This document shows, piece after piece, positions 29,840 through 39,493 of a stretch of 64,000 bases of DNA (position 1 is its first letter; the number at the start of each line of letters is the position of its first letter). Location: positions 1 to 64,000 of the forward strand of contig CANGJP010000003.1 of the NCBI GenBank assembly GCA_947454465.1, read 5' to 3'. The stretch comes from Pseudomonadota bacterium. GTDB lineage: Bacteria > Pseudomonadota > Gammaproteobacteria > Steroidobacterales > Steroidobacteraceae. Below the pieces are notes generated by a model. That model made no database searches and was not told the DNA's origin. It was given only the letters and a program-made list of their open reading frames with translations. Made by a program: the position numbers and the translations under genes.

Positions 29840-31603
29840 GTGTCCGGACGCATTCCACAATACTTCATTGATCAGCTGATCAGTCGCATCGACATCGTTG
29901 AGGTGATCGGCACCCGTTTGCCTTTGCGCAAGGCGGGTAAGGAATACAAGGCCTGCTGCCCCTTCCATAATGAAAAAACCCCATCGTTCAATGTGGTGCC
30001 AGAAAAACAGTTTTATCACTGCTTTGGCTGTGGCGCACACGGCACGGCATTAGGGTTTTTAATGGATCATGACCATCTGAGCTTCATCGAGGCGGTGGAC
30101 GAATTGGCCGCGCGCGCCGGACTCGACGTACCCCGCGAAGCAAGCAACACCCCTGCACCGCACAAGCCCAGCCAAGATCACTACACTCTTCTAGAGCAGG
30201 CGGGTGATTTTTTTCGCCAGCAACTGCGCAACCAGCCCGCCGCAATCGACTATCTCAAAAAGCGCGGATTGACGGGGGAGACCGCAGCACGCTTCGGTAT
30301 TGGCTACGCACCGGATGCATGGGACGGGCTCATCAAGCAACTCGGTCAGAGCGACTCGGCATTACAAGGTCTAACACAAACCGGACTGCTAATTGAGCGT
30401 GACAGTAAAAATGGATTTTATGATCGCTTTAGACATCGCGTCATGTTTCCAATCCGTGATTCGCGCGGCCGTACCATTGGCTTTGGTGGACGCATTATTG
30501 ATCAGGGTGAGCCCAAATACCTTAACTCGCCAGAAACGGAACTATTCCACAAAGGGCGTGAGCTCTATGGATTGTATGAAGCACGCCAAGCCACGCGGCA
30601 ACTGAAACAACTCATGGTGGTGGAGGGCTATATGGATGTGGTCAGCCTGCATCAAGCAGGTATTACCTATGCGGTGGCCACACTAGGTACCGCCACCACA
30701 CCAGAGCATTTAAAGCGACTGCTTCGCGTGTGCAATACGGTGGTTTTCTGCTTTGATGGGGATCGCGCTGGGCGAGCTGCGGCCTGGAAAGCGATGGAAG
30801 TCGCCTTACCGGTGATCGGGGAAGGTCACTTGATCCGTTTTCTCATACTTCCCACCGAGCACGATCCGGACTCACTGGTAAGAAAAGAAGGCCGTGAAGC
30901 CTTCGAACTGCGTATCAGCCAGGCCACGCCTCTGTCCGAATACCTTATTGATGAACTCTCGACTCGCTTTGATCTGAGCCATGCAGAAGGTCGCGACCAG
31001 TTCACGGCTGAAGCCAAGCGTTTACTCACCATGATCAACAATGACAGTTATCGCATCCTGCTGTACCAGCCCCTCGCAGCTGCTTTAGGAATCTCTGTTG
31101 ATCGGCTACGACAGTTGATCCCCATTGTCGCCGAACAATCATCCAGTCGCACTCTCAGCCCGAGCAGCACGCCACTCGAGAGTACCGGCCGTGGCAGCCT
31201 CGTACGGCAGATTATTCAGAACCTGCTGCACTACCCCGCCGCTGCGAAGGCCCTGAATCGGCTCAGCGAACTGAGCGCCGTGGACAAGCCCGGTATCACA
31301 CTACTGGTGCAAGTAGCCAGTGAGCTGCAGGCACAACCAGACTTACCGGCTGCCGCCCTTTTGGAGCGCTGGCGACAACGGCCAGACTTTCACTACATTG
31401 ATAAGCTTTTCTTAAAAGCTCCACCTGCAAGCAGTTTAGAAATTGCCATAGATGAAGTCACTAAAGCCAGTGAGCGCCTACTTGCCGATCGCTTTCCTAA
31501 AGAAAAATTTGATGAATTAATGCGCCACTTCCACCTTGGAACCCTGACCAATGAGGACAAACAAGAACTCCGCGAACTGATTAAACGTCAAGCTGGGCAC
31601 TGA
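29840..31603 (+). CDS. dnaG: DNA primase
   Basis: GRIPQYFIDQLISRIDIVEVIG, CPFHNEKTPSFNVVPEKQFYHCFGCGAHG; GTG start at 29840 fits the family. Confidence 0.97.
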   Translation: MSGRIPQYFIDQLISRIDIVEVIGTRLPLRKAGKEYKACCPFHNEKTPSFNVVPEKQFYHCFGCGAHGTALGFLMDHDHLSFIEAVDELAARAGLDVPREASNTPAPHKPSQDHYTLLEQAGDFFRQQLRNQPAAIDYLKKRGLTGETAARFGIGYAPDAWDGLIKQLGQSDSALQGLTQTGLLIERDSKNGFYDRFRHRVMFPIRDSRGRTIGFGGRIIDQGEPKYLNSPETELFHKGRELYGLYEARQATRQLKQLMVVEGYMDVVSLHQAGITYAVATLGTATTPEHLKRLLRVCNTVVFCFDGDRAGRAAAWKAMEVALPVIGEGHLIRFLILPTEHDPDSLVRKEGREAFELRISQATPLSEYLIDELSTRFDLSHAEGRDQFTAEAKRLLTMINNDSYRILLYQPLAAALGISVDRLRQLIPIVAEQSSSRTLSPSSTPLESTGRGSLVRQIIQNLLHYPAAAKALNRLSELSAVDKPGITLLVQVASELQAQPDLPAAALLERWRQRPDFHYIDKLFLKAPPASSLEIAIDEVTKASERLLADRFPKEKFDELMRHFHLGTLTNEDKQELRELIKRQAGH

Positions 31604-31758
31604 GGGCCCTCCCTTAATTTCACATAATGTGCGCCTTTGACGCGCAACTGCACTCTTAATTCACCGCCCAACTCAGTCCACCATCTTGAGCCACATTGAA
31701 CCTAGCTATCGTCGGTCGCTCTGAGTAGAATGCGCGGTCATTTTACCCCTGCGCAGCC

Positions 31759-33690
31759 GTGCACAAATCCGTGAGGATTCCTACCTTGAGCAAGACCCCC
31801 GCCAAGAAAGAAAAGAAAGAGACAATCCAACCTGCACCGGCCGTTGTGGATGAGCGTCAATCCTTATTGAAGCTGCTGATCGCTCGCGGCAAAGAACAGG
31901 GCTTCCTGACCTACGCTGAAGTGAACGATCACTTGCCGAGCGAAATCGTCGATCCAGAGCAGATCGAAGATATCGTCAACATGATCAACGACATGGGCAT
32001 CGCGGTGCACGAGAAAGCGCCCGATGCTGAATCTCTACTGCTCAGCGAACCCGTAGTTGCCGATGAAGAAGCAGCTGAAGAAGCCGCCGCCGCTCTAGCA
32101 ACCGTAGATGCTGAATTCGGCCGCACCACCGACCCCGTTCGCATGTATATGCGCGAGATGGGCACCGTCGAATTGCTAACTCGCGAAGGTGAAATCCGTA
32201 TTGCCAAGCGCATTGAAGAAGGTCTGACCGCAGTCAAGACCGCGCTCTCGATGTACCCACCCACGTATTCCATGCTACTAAACCAATATGCTGGCGTCGC
32301 CACTCAAACAGTTCGGCTCGTGGATATCATCGTCGGCTTTATCGATCCCAATGCCCCCGATGAAATCGCCTCTCCGATCAATCCGAAACTGATTGAAGCG
32401 GCCAAGGCACAAGAAGACGAAGCTGAACTGGACGATGAAGCACCCGCCGACGAAGAGGAAGAGGCCGTAGATACCGGCCCCGATCCTGAAGAAGCAGCAA
32501 AACGCTTTGTAGATATCGGCAAGCTATTCGTGCAGGTACAAAAGAGCCTTGCTGAAAAGGGGGCCACCGACCCCAAGGTTGCCAAACAACGTCAAAAGCT
32601 TTCTGAAGCCTTCATGGAACTGAAGCTGGCACCTAAAATGTTTGACCTGTTAATCGAACAGATTCGTGATTCACTGAATCAGATTCGCAACATCGAGAAA
32701 AAAGTCATGCTGCTGTGTGTGCGCGATGCCGGCATGCCACGTAAAGACTTCATTTCCTCGTTCCCAAGTAATGAAACCAATCTTACTTGGCTTGATAAAC
32801 ACATTCGTGCCAAACGCAAGCACTCCGCCGCACTGGCCAAGAATCGCGAAGAGATTGAAAACCAACAGAAGAAGCTCATCGAACTTGAAGGCGTCACTCT
32901 GCTCAGCATTGCGATGACCAAAGAAATCAATCGCGAAATCGCCGTGGGCGAAGCGAAAGCGCGACGCGCTAAGAAAGAGATGGTGGAAGCCAACCTACGT
33001 CTAGTGATCTCCATTGCCAAGAAATACACCAACCGTGGCTTACAGTTCCTCGACCTCATCCAAGAAGGCAATATCGGCTTGATGAAAGCCGTAGATAAAT
33101 TTGAATACCGTCGTGGTTACAAATTCTCCACGTATGCCACATGGTGGATTCGTCAAGCTATCACGCGCTCGATTGCTGATCAGGCGCGTACCATTCGAAT
33201 TCCAGTGCACATGATCGAAACCATCAATAAGCTCAATCGCATTTCGCGACAGATGCTGCAGGAGATGGGTCGCGAACCCACGCCTGACGAACTCGCCGTG
33301 CGAATGGAAATGCCGGAAGATAAGGTACGCAAGGTACTTAAAATCGCCAAAGAACCCATCTCCATGGAAACCCCCATTGGTGACGATGAAGATTCACACT
33401 TGGGCGATTTCATTGAAGACACTGCCGTGGATTCACCCATTGACTCTGCCACCATGGAATCACTGCGCGAAACCACGCACTCCGTTCTGGCAGGTCTGAC
33501 TCCTCGCGAAGCGAAAGTACTGCGCATGCGGTTCGGCATCGACATGAACACCGATCACACGCTGGAAGAAGTCGGCAAGCAATTTGATGTAACGCGTGAG
33601 CGCATTCGTCAGATTGAAGCCAAGGCTTTGCGCAAACTGCGGCATCCTTCGCGCAGCGAGCAACTGCGCAGCTTCTTAATCGAAGACTGA
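31759..33690 (+). CDS. rpoD: RNA polymerase sigma factor RpoD (sigma-70)
   Basis: region 2 [45 protein letters not shown], region 4 [38 protein letters not shown] start. Confidence 0.98.
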   Translation: MHKSVRIPTLSKTPAKKEKKETIQPAPAVVDERQSLLKLLIARGKEQGFLTYAEVNDHLPSEIVDPEQIEDIVNMINDMGIAVHEKAPDAESLLLSEPVVADEEAAEEAAAALATVDAEFGRTTDPVRMYMREMGTVELLTREGEIRIAKRIEEGLTAVKTALSMYPPTYSMLLNQYAGVATQTVRLVDIIVGFIDPNAPDEIASPINPKLIEAAKAQEDEAELDDEAPADEEEEAVDTGPDPEEAAKRFVDIGKLFVQVQKSLAEKGATDPKVAKQRQKLSEAFMELKLAPKMFDLLIEQIRDSLNQIRNIEKKVMLLCVRDAGMPRKDFISSFPSNETNLTWLDKHIRAKRKHSAALAKNREEIENQQKKLIELEGVTLLSIAMTKEINREIAVGEAKARRAKKEMVEANLRLVISIAKKYTNRGLQFLDLIQEGNIGLMKAVDKFEYRRGYKFSTYATWWIRQAITRSIADQARTIRIPVHMIETINKLNRISRQMLQEMGREPTPDELAVRMEMPEDKVRKVLKIAKEPISMETPIGDDEDSHLGDFIEDTAVDSPIDSATMESLRETTHSVLAGLTPREAKVLRMRFGIDMNTDHTLEEVGKQFDVTRERIRQIEAKALRKLRHPSRSEQLRSFLIED

Positions 33691-33701
33691 TCCATAACCC
33701 A

Positions 33702-33733
33702 CTAGGACACGAGCATGATTTCTCGTGTCCTAG
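33702..33733 (+). terminator. hairpin after rpoD, probable transcription end
   Basis: ctaggacacgag-catgattt-ctcgtgtcctag, perfect 12-bp stem but no strong T-run. Confidence 0.6.
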
Positions 33734-34112
33734 ACGCCCGCATCCAATCTTCTTATTGTTGGACCACGCAAATTACAAACTAAAAAGTTAACTAGCGTCA
33801 TCACGATCCTGTTGGCGAACAAAGCCAAACGAAACACCCCCCGCTTAATCCTCGCGTGTGCATGTCGGCTACACAGCAACCAGACTTATTCATTAACCCA
33901 CATCTGCCGATACGGGATAAACACACAGTGAAAATCAAGCTTGATACGGATGACTGAGCGGCACAGCTCGCCCTGGTAAAGACAAATTCCCTATACCTCT
34001 GATAGACGAAGTATTTTCTTGATAGCATGACCCGATACCCTTGCTTGAACGCACTCAGCCTCATTAGTATTAAACTTGCACTCCTCTCAACCGTTATTCA
34101 CTAGGACGGACC

Positions 34113-34703
34113 ATGATCAAAAATACACACAATAGCTATGGCAGCGTTGCAAAGTGGTTGCACTGGCTGACTGCACTCTGGATTCTCGCCTCGTATTTCA
34201 GCATTTTGTATCTGGAGTGGGTGTATGACGGCAAAGGTCCGATGCGTGGCCTATTCCTTCGCTATCACAAGGGGATCGGATTTAGTGTATTGATCTTTGT
34301 CGTATTACGACTGATCTGGCGCTTCACCAACCCTAGCCCCGCGCTACCCGCAAGCATGCCGAAATGGCAGGTAGGCGCCTCACACATCAGTCACTTCCTG
34401 CTGTATTTTTTACTGCTCGCCATGCCATTATCTGGCTACATCGGCAACAGCAATGGTGTCGACTATGTGCTATTCAAAGTGGCCCCCTTCAAAGATACCG
34501 GTATCGGCCTTTGGATCATGAGTCTGTTTAACATGCCCTATGAACAGTTCGAAGTGGGGTTTGACAGCTTCCACTATCGCATTGCCGGACCTTACATTTT
34601 CTGGGTTGTGATCGCAGTGCATGCCTTAGCCGGGCTGTACCATCACTACATCGAGAAAGATGACGTGTTGACCCGCATGCTCCCCGAAAAAACCCACAGC
34701 TGA
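34113..34703 (+). CDS. cytochrome b561 family protein
   Basis: GSVAKWLHWLTALWILASYF, RYHKGIGFSVLIFVVLRLIWR, VIAVHALAGLYHHYIEKDDVLTRMLP. Confidence 0.9.
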   Translation: MIKNTHNSYGSVAKWLHWLTALWILASYFSILYLEWVYDGKGPMRGLFLRYHKGIGFSVLIFVVLRLIWRFTNPSPALPASMPKWQVGASHISHFLLYFLLLAMPLSGYIGNSNGVDYVLFKVAPFKDTGIGLWIMSLFNMPYEQFEVGFDSFHYRIAGPYIFWVVIAVHALAGLYHHYIEKDDVLTRMLPEKTHS

Positions 34704-34805
34704 CATGACCGCAAAACGTGACTGACCCAAAGGCAAGGATCAGTCACTGCGATTTCTGTCGTCTCTTGCCCCGCAGGCAACCCTTGCAACGTAAGGGAAA
34801 ATTAC

Positions 34806-35024
34806 TTGAGAGAAACATTGCGAATAGCCAAACCGCTGCTGCTATCCACCACTCCCATAGGCGTCATCTGGGGCGTCATTGAAGCATATCGCTTCCATCC
34901 TTGGCTGGCAGTGCTGATGGTGACATTACTCAGCGTCATTTCGGCATTCATCTTGCACGTTGTTCGCGTAATTCGCCGTGAACACGTGCAAAGTACCTCT
35001 TCAACACCCCCCTCATCAACTTAA
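34806..35024 (+). CDS. small putative membrane protein
   Basis: 72 aa with two hydrophobic segments directly upstream of sthA; TTG start. Confidence 0.5.
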   Translation: MRETLRIAKPLLLSTTPIGVIWGVIEAYRFHPWLAVLMVTLLSVISAFILHVVRVIRREHVQSTSSTPPSST

Positions 35025-35033
35025 TGCAGGGAC

Positions 35034-36431
35034 ATGAATACTGAAACATTCTTTGATGTAATTGTCATTGGCAGCGGTGCTGGTGGCGAAGGCGCCGCGA
35101 TGAATGCAGCCAAACATCATTTGAAAGTTGCCATGATCGAACGCCATCTTGAAGTTGGCGGTGGATGCACTCACTGGGGCACGATACCCAGCAAAGCCTT
35201 ACGTCATGCCGTTAAAACGCTGCACGAAGTACGTCAAAACCCACTATTGCGGGACGCACGTAGCGCCGTGAATCTGACCTTTCCGCAAATTCTTGCCAAT
35301 GCCGCACGCGTTATCGAAACACAGGTCACTGAACGACAGCGGTTCTATGATCGCAATCGAGTACCGGTGTTCAAAGGTAGCGCACGATTTTTGGATGCAC
35401 ACACCATTGAGGTGCATCAATCGAATAAACCACCCATACAACTGCGCGCGAAGCAATTTGTGATCGCAACCGGTTCACGACCTTATCACCCGCCAGAACT
35501 GGATTTTACCCATCCACGCATAGTCGATAGCGACACCGTATTACGCTATCGGGATCACCCCTTTTCAGTCACTATTTATGGCGCCGGAGTCATAGGATGC
35601 GAGTACGCGAGTATATTCATTAACCTCGGCACCAAAGTCACACTGGTCAATACCCACGACCGCCTACTGTCGTTTATGGATGAAGAAATTGCCGAGGCAC
35701 TGTCATATCATCTTCGTGAACAAGGCTGCGTCATTCGCCATAATGAACAATTGTCGGGCGTTACCGCTCGAAGTCATGACGTTGTGCTTGAACTACAGTC
35801 AGGTCGCCGCATTAAATCCGATATTTTGCTGTGGGCCAATGGTAGGACAGGCAATACCCAAGATATGGGACTGGAATCCATAGCTATCCAGCCAAACGCC
35901 AGAGGACAGCTCGCAGTTAATAGTCATTATCAAACCTATGTGCCCAATATTTATGCCGTAGGAGATGTAACCGGACCGCCTGCATTGGCCAGTGCCGCTT
36001 ATGTACAAGGTGCACACGCCGTACAGCATATCCTCACACCCAGCATGGAACCTCATTCCCTGGCCATGGTACCTAGCGGGATTTACACCTTACCTGAAAT
36101 TTCTTCGATCGGGAAAACCGAAGCAGAACTTCAAGCTGAAAAAATCCCTTATGAGGTTGGGCACTGCTCCTTCAAACACTTAGCTCGAGCACAGATGACG
36201 GGTGAATCCGTCGGCATGCTCAAGATAATCTTTCATACACAAACGATGAAAATTCTTGGCGTGCATTGTTTTGGCGATGGCTCTTCTGAAATTGTCCACA
36301 TTGGACAAACCGTTATGGCCAATGATGCCATCAATGATATACGCTACTTCACACGTACCACTTTCAACTACCCAACGATGGCAGAAGCCTATCGCCGAGC
36401 CGCGTTCAACGGTCTTAACCGCATGAGTTAA
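35034..36431 (+). CDS. sthA: Si-specific (soluble) NAD(P)+ transhydrogenase
   Basis: [70 protein letters not shown]. Confidence 0.94.
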   Translation: MNTETFFDVIVIGSGAGGEGAAMNAAKHHLKVAMIERHLEVGGGCTHWGTIPSKALRHAVKTLHEVRQNPLLRDARSAVNLTFPQILANAARVIETQVTERQRFYDRNRVPVFKGSARFLDAHTIEVHQSNKPPIQLRAKQFVIATGSRPYHPPELDFTHPRIVDSDTVLRYRDHPFSVTIYGAGVIGCEYASIFINLGTKVTLVNTHDRLLSFMDEEIAEALSYHLREQGCVIRHNEQLSGVTARSHDVVLELQSGRRIKSDILLWANGRTGNTQDMGLESIAIQPNARGQLAVNSHYQTYVPNIYAVGDVTGPPALASAAYVQGAHAVQHILTPSMEPHSLAMVPSGIYTLPEISSIGKTEAELQAEKIPYEVGHCSFKHLARAQMTGESVGMLKIIFHTQTMKILGVHCFGDGSSEIVHIGQTVMANDAINDIRYFTRTTFNYPTMAEAYRRAAFNGLNRMS

Positions 36432-36513
36432 TCCTGCGTGACGGATACAACACAAGTTTTATTCAGCAATGCCGAGGCAATAATCCACTCTACCCAGCGA
36501 CCACCCTGATCGC

Positions 36514-38586
36514 TCACCAGATGCTGACTCGTTGCTCCGGCGCAATATACATCCTGTCTGTCGCCTTCACAGCAAACGACGTGTAGAAAGAACTTTGGTT
36601 CACTGTTGCACCCCACGCACGATAAAACGCCGGCGAATGAGGGTCCATAGTTAACAGACGAATGGTTTCCTTCTCACGTGATTTACTGCGCCATACTTGT
36701 GACCACCCTGCGTAGAAACGCTGATCACCGGTCATATCATCCAACATCAATGCAGATTTACCATTTAACGATAGCTGATAAGCCTTATATGCAATCGCAA
36801 GACCTGAATTATCCGCAATATTTTCACCCAAAGTCAGTTCGCCATTGATGTGATACCCCTTCACAGGCTCATATGCAGCATACTGTTTGATCAACGCCTT
36901 GGTTTTACTCGCAAATTTGACATGGTCTTCTTTAGTCCACCAATCACGCAAATTGCCATCACCATCATACTGGCTACCCTGATCATCGAATCCATGAGAG
37001 ATCTCGTGACCAATGACGGCACCTATTCCCCCGTAATTCACCGCATCATCCGCCAATACATTGAAAAATGGTGGTTGCAAGATAGCAGCAGGAAAAACAA
37101 TCTCATTCAATTCAGGATTATAATAAGCGTTAACTGTCTGAGGAGTCATACCCCATTCCTTGCGATCAATGGGCTTGCCTAATTTATCGATATTTCGCTG
37201 ATACTCAAATTGCTGAGCACGCATGACATTACCAACTAGATCATCCGCTTTAATCTGCAACTTCGAATAATCTCGCCAATGATCGGGATAACCAATTTTA
37301 ACAGTGAATTTACTTAGCTTTTCCTTGGCCGCTCGCTTAGTGGCATCGCTCATCCAATCCAGCGTATCGATGGACTCTCTATACGCACTCAGCAGGTTAC
37401 TTACCAAATCCTGCATACGTTGTTTACTTTCCATAGGAAAATGTTTTTCCACATAGAGTTTTCCTAGACCTTCACCGATACTCGACTCGATCAACGCCAA
37501 GCCACGCTTCCATCTTGGACGGTCTTGGGGAATATCACGCAGTACGGTGCCGTTAAATGAAAAGTTAGCTTCTACAAATGGCTTGGATAGATATTGTGCG
37601 TAAGCGGAAAGCCATTTCCATTTTATATATAACTTCCATGTCGACAGAGATTGCTGGTTAATTAATCCCGCGTAAGCCGCCACATAACTGGGTTGACTGA
37701 TCAATACATAATTAACTTTATCTTTAATACCTACTGCTTCGATATATGTTGACCAATCAAAAGAAGGCGAAACTTTATTTAAATCTGCCAACATAAATTT
37801 ATTATAAGTTTTTATTGGATTACGATTGGTCACCTTATCCCACTGTGCTTTTGCAAGAGCCGTCTCTAATTCAAGTATTTGTTCAGCTGCTTGTTCGGTT
37901 TGATCAACCTGCGCCAGGGATAGCAAATTTGCAATGTGGTTACGATACGCCACACGAATCTTTTTATATGTCGCCCCCTCGCCATCTTTAAGATAGTAAT
38001 CACGATCAGGCATCCCTAATCCAGATTGATATAGATCTGCCGCATACATTGTTGAATCCCGATTATCCTGATGAACACTGAGCACCAGAGGCATATCAAC
38101 ACCACGCTGCGTCACTTGCGCCATGTAGGCAATCACAGCTGTTTTTGATTCAATTTTATCGATGAGCTGAAACTCAACCTGCAAGGGCTGAAAGCCCAAA
38201 ACCTCTAAATGTGCCTCATCCATAAAACTGTCATAAAGATCACGCACTTTAAGGGCATCTTTATCGACAAGCGGAGCTCCTTGTTTTTGTAGCGACTCGA
38301 CAATGTCACGCAATTGCACTTCTGAACTATCGGCTAATTCGTAAAAAGAACCATACCGAGCTTTATCAGCTGGTATCTCAACAGCATCCAACCATTTGCC
38401 ATTGATATACCGATATAAATCATCCTGAGGACGGACTGTCTTATCCATATAATCCATCTTCAAACCACTGACTATCACAGTCGACACTGAAGACCGCTGC
38501 TGTGCAACATCTGTCGATGCATTGCGATCACTGCAAGCCCCTATCAGTACACACCCCACCACGACTAATAAATTTCGTTTTTTCAT
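36514..38586 (-). CDS. M13 family zinc metallopeptidase (PepO/neprilysin-like) lipoprotein
   Basis: VIGHEISHGFDDQGSQYDGDGNLRDWW, GENIADNSGLAIAYKAY; lipobox IGACSD; likely ATG at 38586. Confidence 0.93.
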   Translation of the reverse strand: MKKRNLLVVVGCVLIGACSDRNASTDVAQQRSSVSTVIVSGLKMDYMDKTVRPQDDLYRYINGKWLDAVEIPADKARYGSFYELADSSEVQLRDIVESLQKQGAPLVDKDALKVRDLYDSFMDEAHLEVLGFQPLQVEFQLIDKIESKTAVIAYMAQVTQRGVDMPLVLSVHQDNRDSTMYAADLYQSGLGMPDRDYYLKDGEGATYKKIRVAYRNHIANLLSLAQVDQTEQAAEQILELETALAKAQWDKVTNRNPIKTYNKFMLADLNKVSPSFDWSTYIEAVGIKDKVNYVLISQPSYVAAYAGLINQQSLSTWKLYIKWKWLSAYAQYLSKPFVEANFSFNGTVLRDIPQDRPRWKRGLALIESSIGEGLGKLYVEKHFPMESKQRMQDLVSNLLSAYRESIDTLDWMSDATKRAAKEKLSKFTVKIGYPDHWRDYSKLQIKADDLVGNVMRAQQFEYQRNIDKLGKPIDRKEWGMTPQTVNAYYNPELNEIVFPAAILQPPFFNVLADDAVNYGGIGAVIGHEISHGFDDQGSQYDGDGNLRDWWTKEDHVKFASKTKALIKQYAAYEPVKGYHINGELTLGENIADNSGLAIAYKAYQLSLNGKSALMLDDMTGDQRFYAGWSQVWRSKSREKETIRLLTMDPHSPAFYRAWGATVNQSSFYTSFAVKATDRMYIAPEQRVSIW

Positions 38587-38719
38587 AAACTGCATTCTAT
38601 AAACACGCTGGAAGAACCGGTTATAAACTTACTCGTCAATCAGAATTTACAATTTATAGGCTCATACCAAAGTCACGATACTGGCACGACCGCGCATTTC
38701 TGATCGCACACATCAGCCA

Positions 38720-38935
38720 CTATGTTTGGTTCGGCTAATTCACCATCAATCGTGTAGCCTTTTAGTGACTGATACTCTTCATACTGATCAATTATTGCCT
38801 TCAACTTGCTTGCAAAACTTTTATGATCTTTTTCAGTCCACTAATTACGCAAATTGCCATTTCCATTCTCTCTTCTATTTCATCATCCACACCATCACTG
38901 CCCTTGTCGTCAGGAATGATGGCTTGCTCTATCCA
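38720..38935 (-). pseudogene. decayed internal fragment of an M13 metallopeptidase
   Basis: Minus-strand translation GNGNLRN*WTEKDHKSFASKLKAIIDQYEEYQSLKGYTIDGEL aligns to GDGNLRDWWTKEDHVKFASKTKALIKQYAAYEPVKGYHINGEL of the intact neighbour; stop codon at a Trp position and a frameshift upstream (DDKGSDG remnant). Confidence 0.85.
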
Positions 38936-39221
38936 CGCTCATCAGCACTGAACCCCCCCACTTTTAGCGGCTTAGAATCCATACACCCTCGCCATTTTCT
39001 GTCTTTCTCAATTTTTCTACGCATTTGCTCATGATTCAGGGCGTCCTCTGAGTACAGATTTGTGCAGAAACTCACAAATTCATCAAATTCTGACAAAGCG
39101 TACCAATTCCTAACTTACACCGATAATAACTATTTAAAACAATCACTTAAATGAAAAGATCAACCATTAACCCTGCTTAAATCACTCTCAGTACTCGGCA
39201 AATTTTGAAATAGGTGCTTGC

Positions 39222-39265
39222 ATTGCAGCTTAGGCAGTAATATATTGCAGCCCAAGCAGTAATTT
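39222..39265. repeat. imperfect 22-bp direct tandem repeat (2 copies)
   Basis: attgcagcttaggcagtaatat / attgcagcccaagcagtaattt. Confidence 0.75.
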
Positions 39266-39326
39266 GCTGAGCAGCAAATATAACTGCCAAGACAGTTAAA
39301 TACATGTTTCATTAGAGGCCAATATC

Positions 39327-39401
39327 ATGATCATCGTAGCAATCGTTTTCTTAGTTAGCGTCGTTCTGTTTCTTTCATTGCAAGCTAACGGCGAAGGCTA
39401 A
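39327..39401 (+). CDS. putative 24-aa small membrane peptide
   Basis: MIIVAIVFLVSVVLFLSLQANGEG*, preceded by AGAGG about 9 nt upstream; below the ORF-track length cutoff. Confidence 0.4.
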   Translation: MIIVAIVFLVSVVLFLSLQANGEG

Positions 39402-39493
39402 ACCTAACAGCAGTCTTTTTTCCCTCGCCACAGTGGCGATTAACAAACTTAAGACTGACGTACAGCCTTCCATTTGTAGTACAACGACTATAC

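Noticed and set aside
33801-34064. 87-aa minus-strand ORF in the rpoD-cytochrome b561 gap
   Set aside because: No motifs, no RBS, Cys/Ser/Arg-rich random-looking translation.
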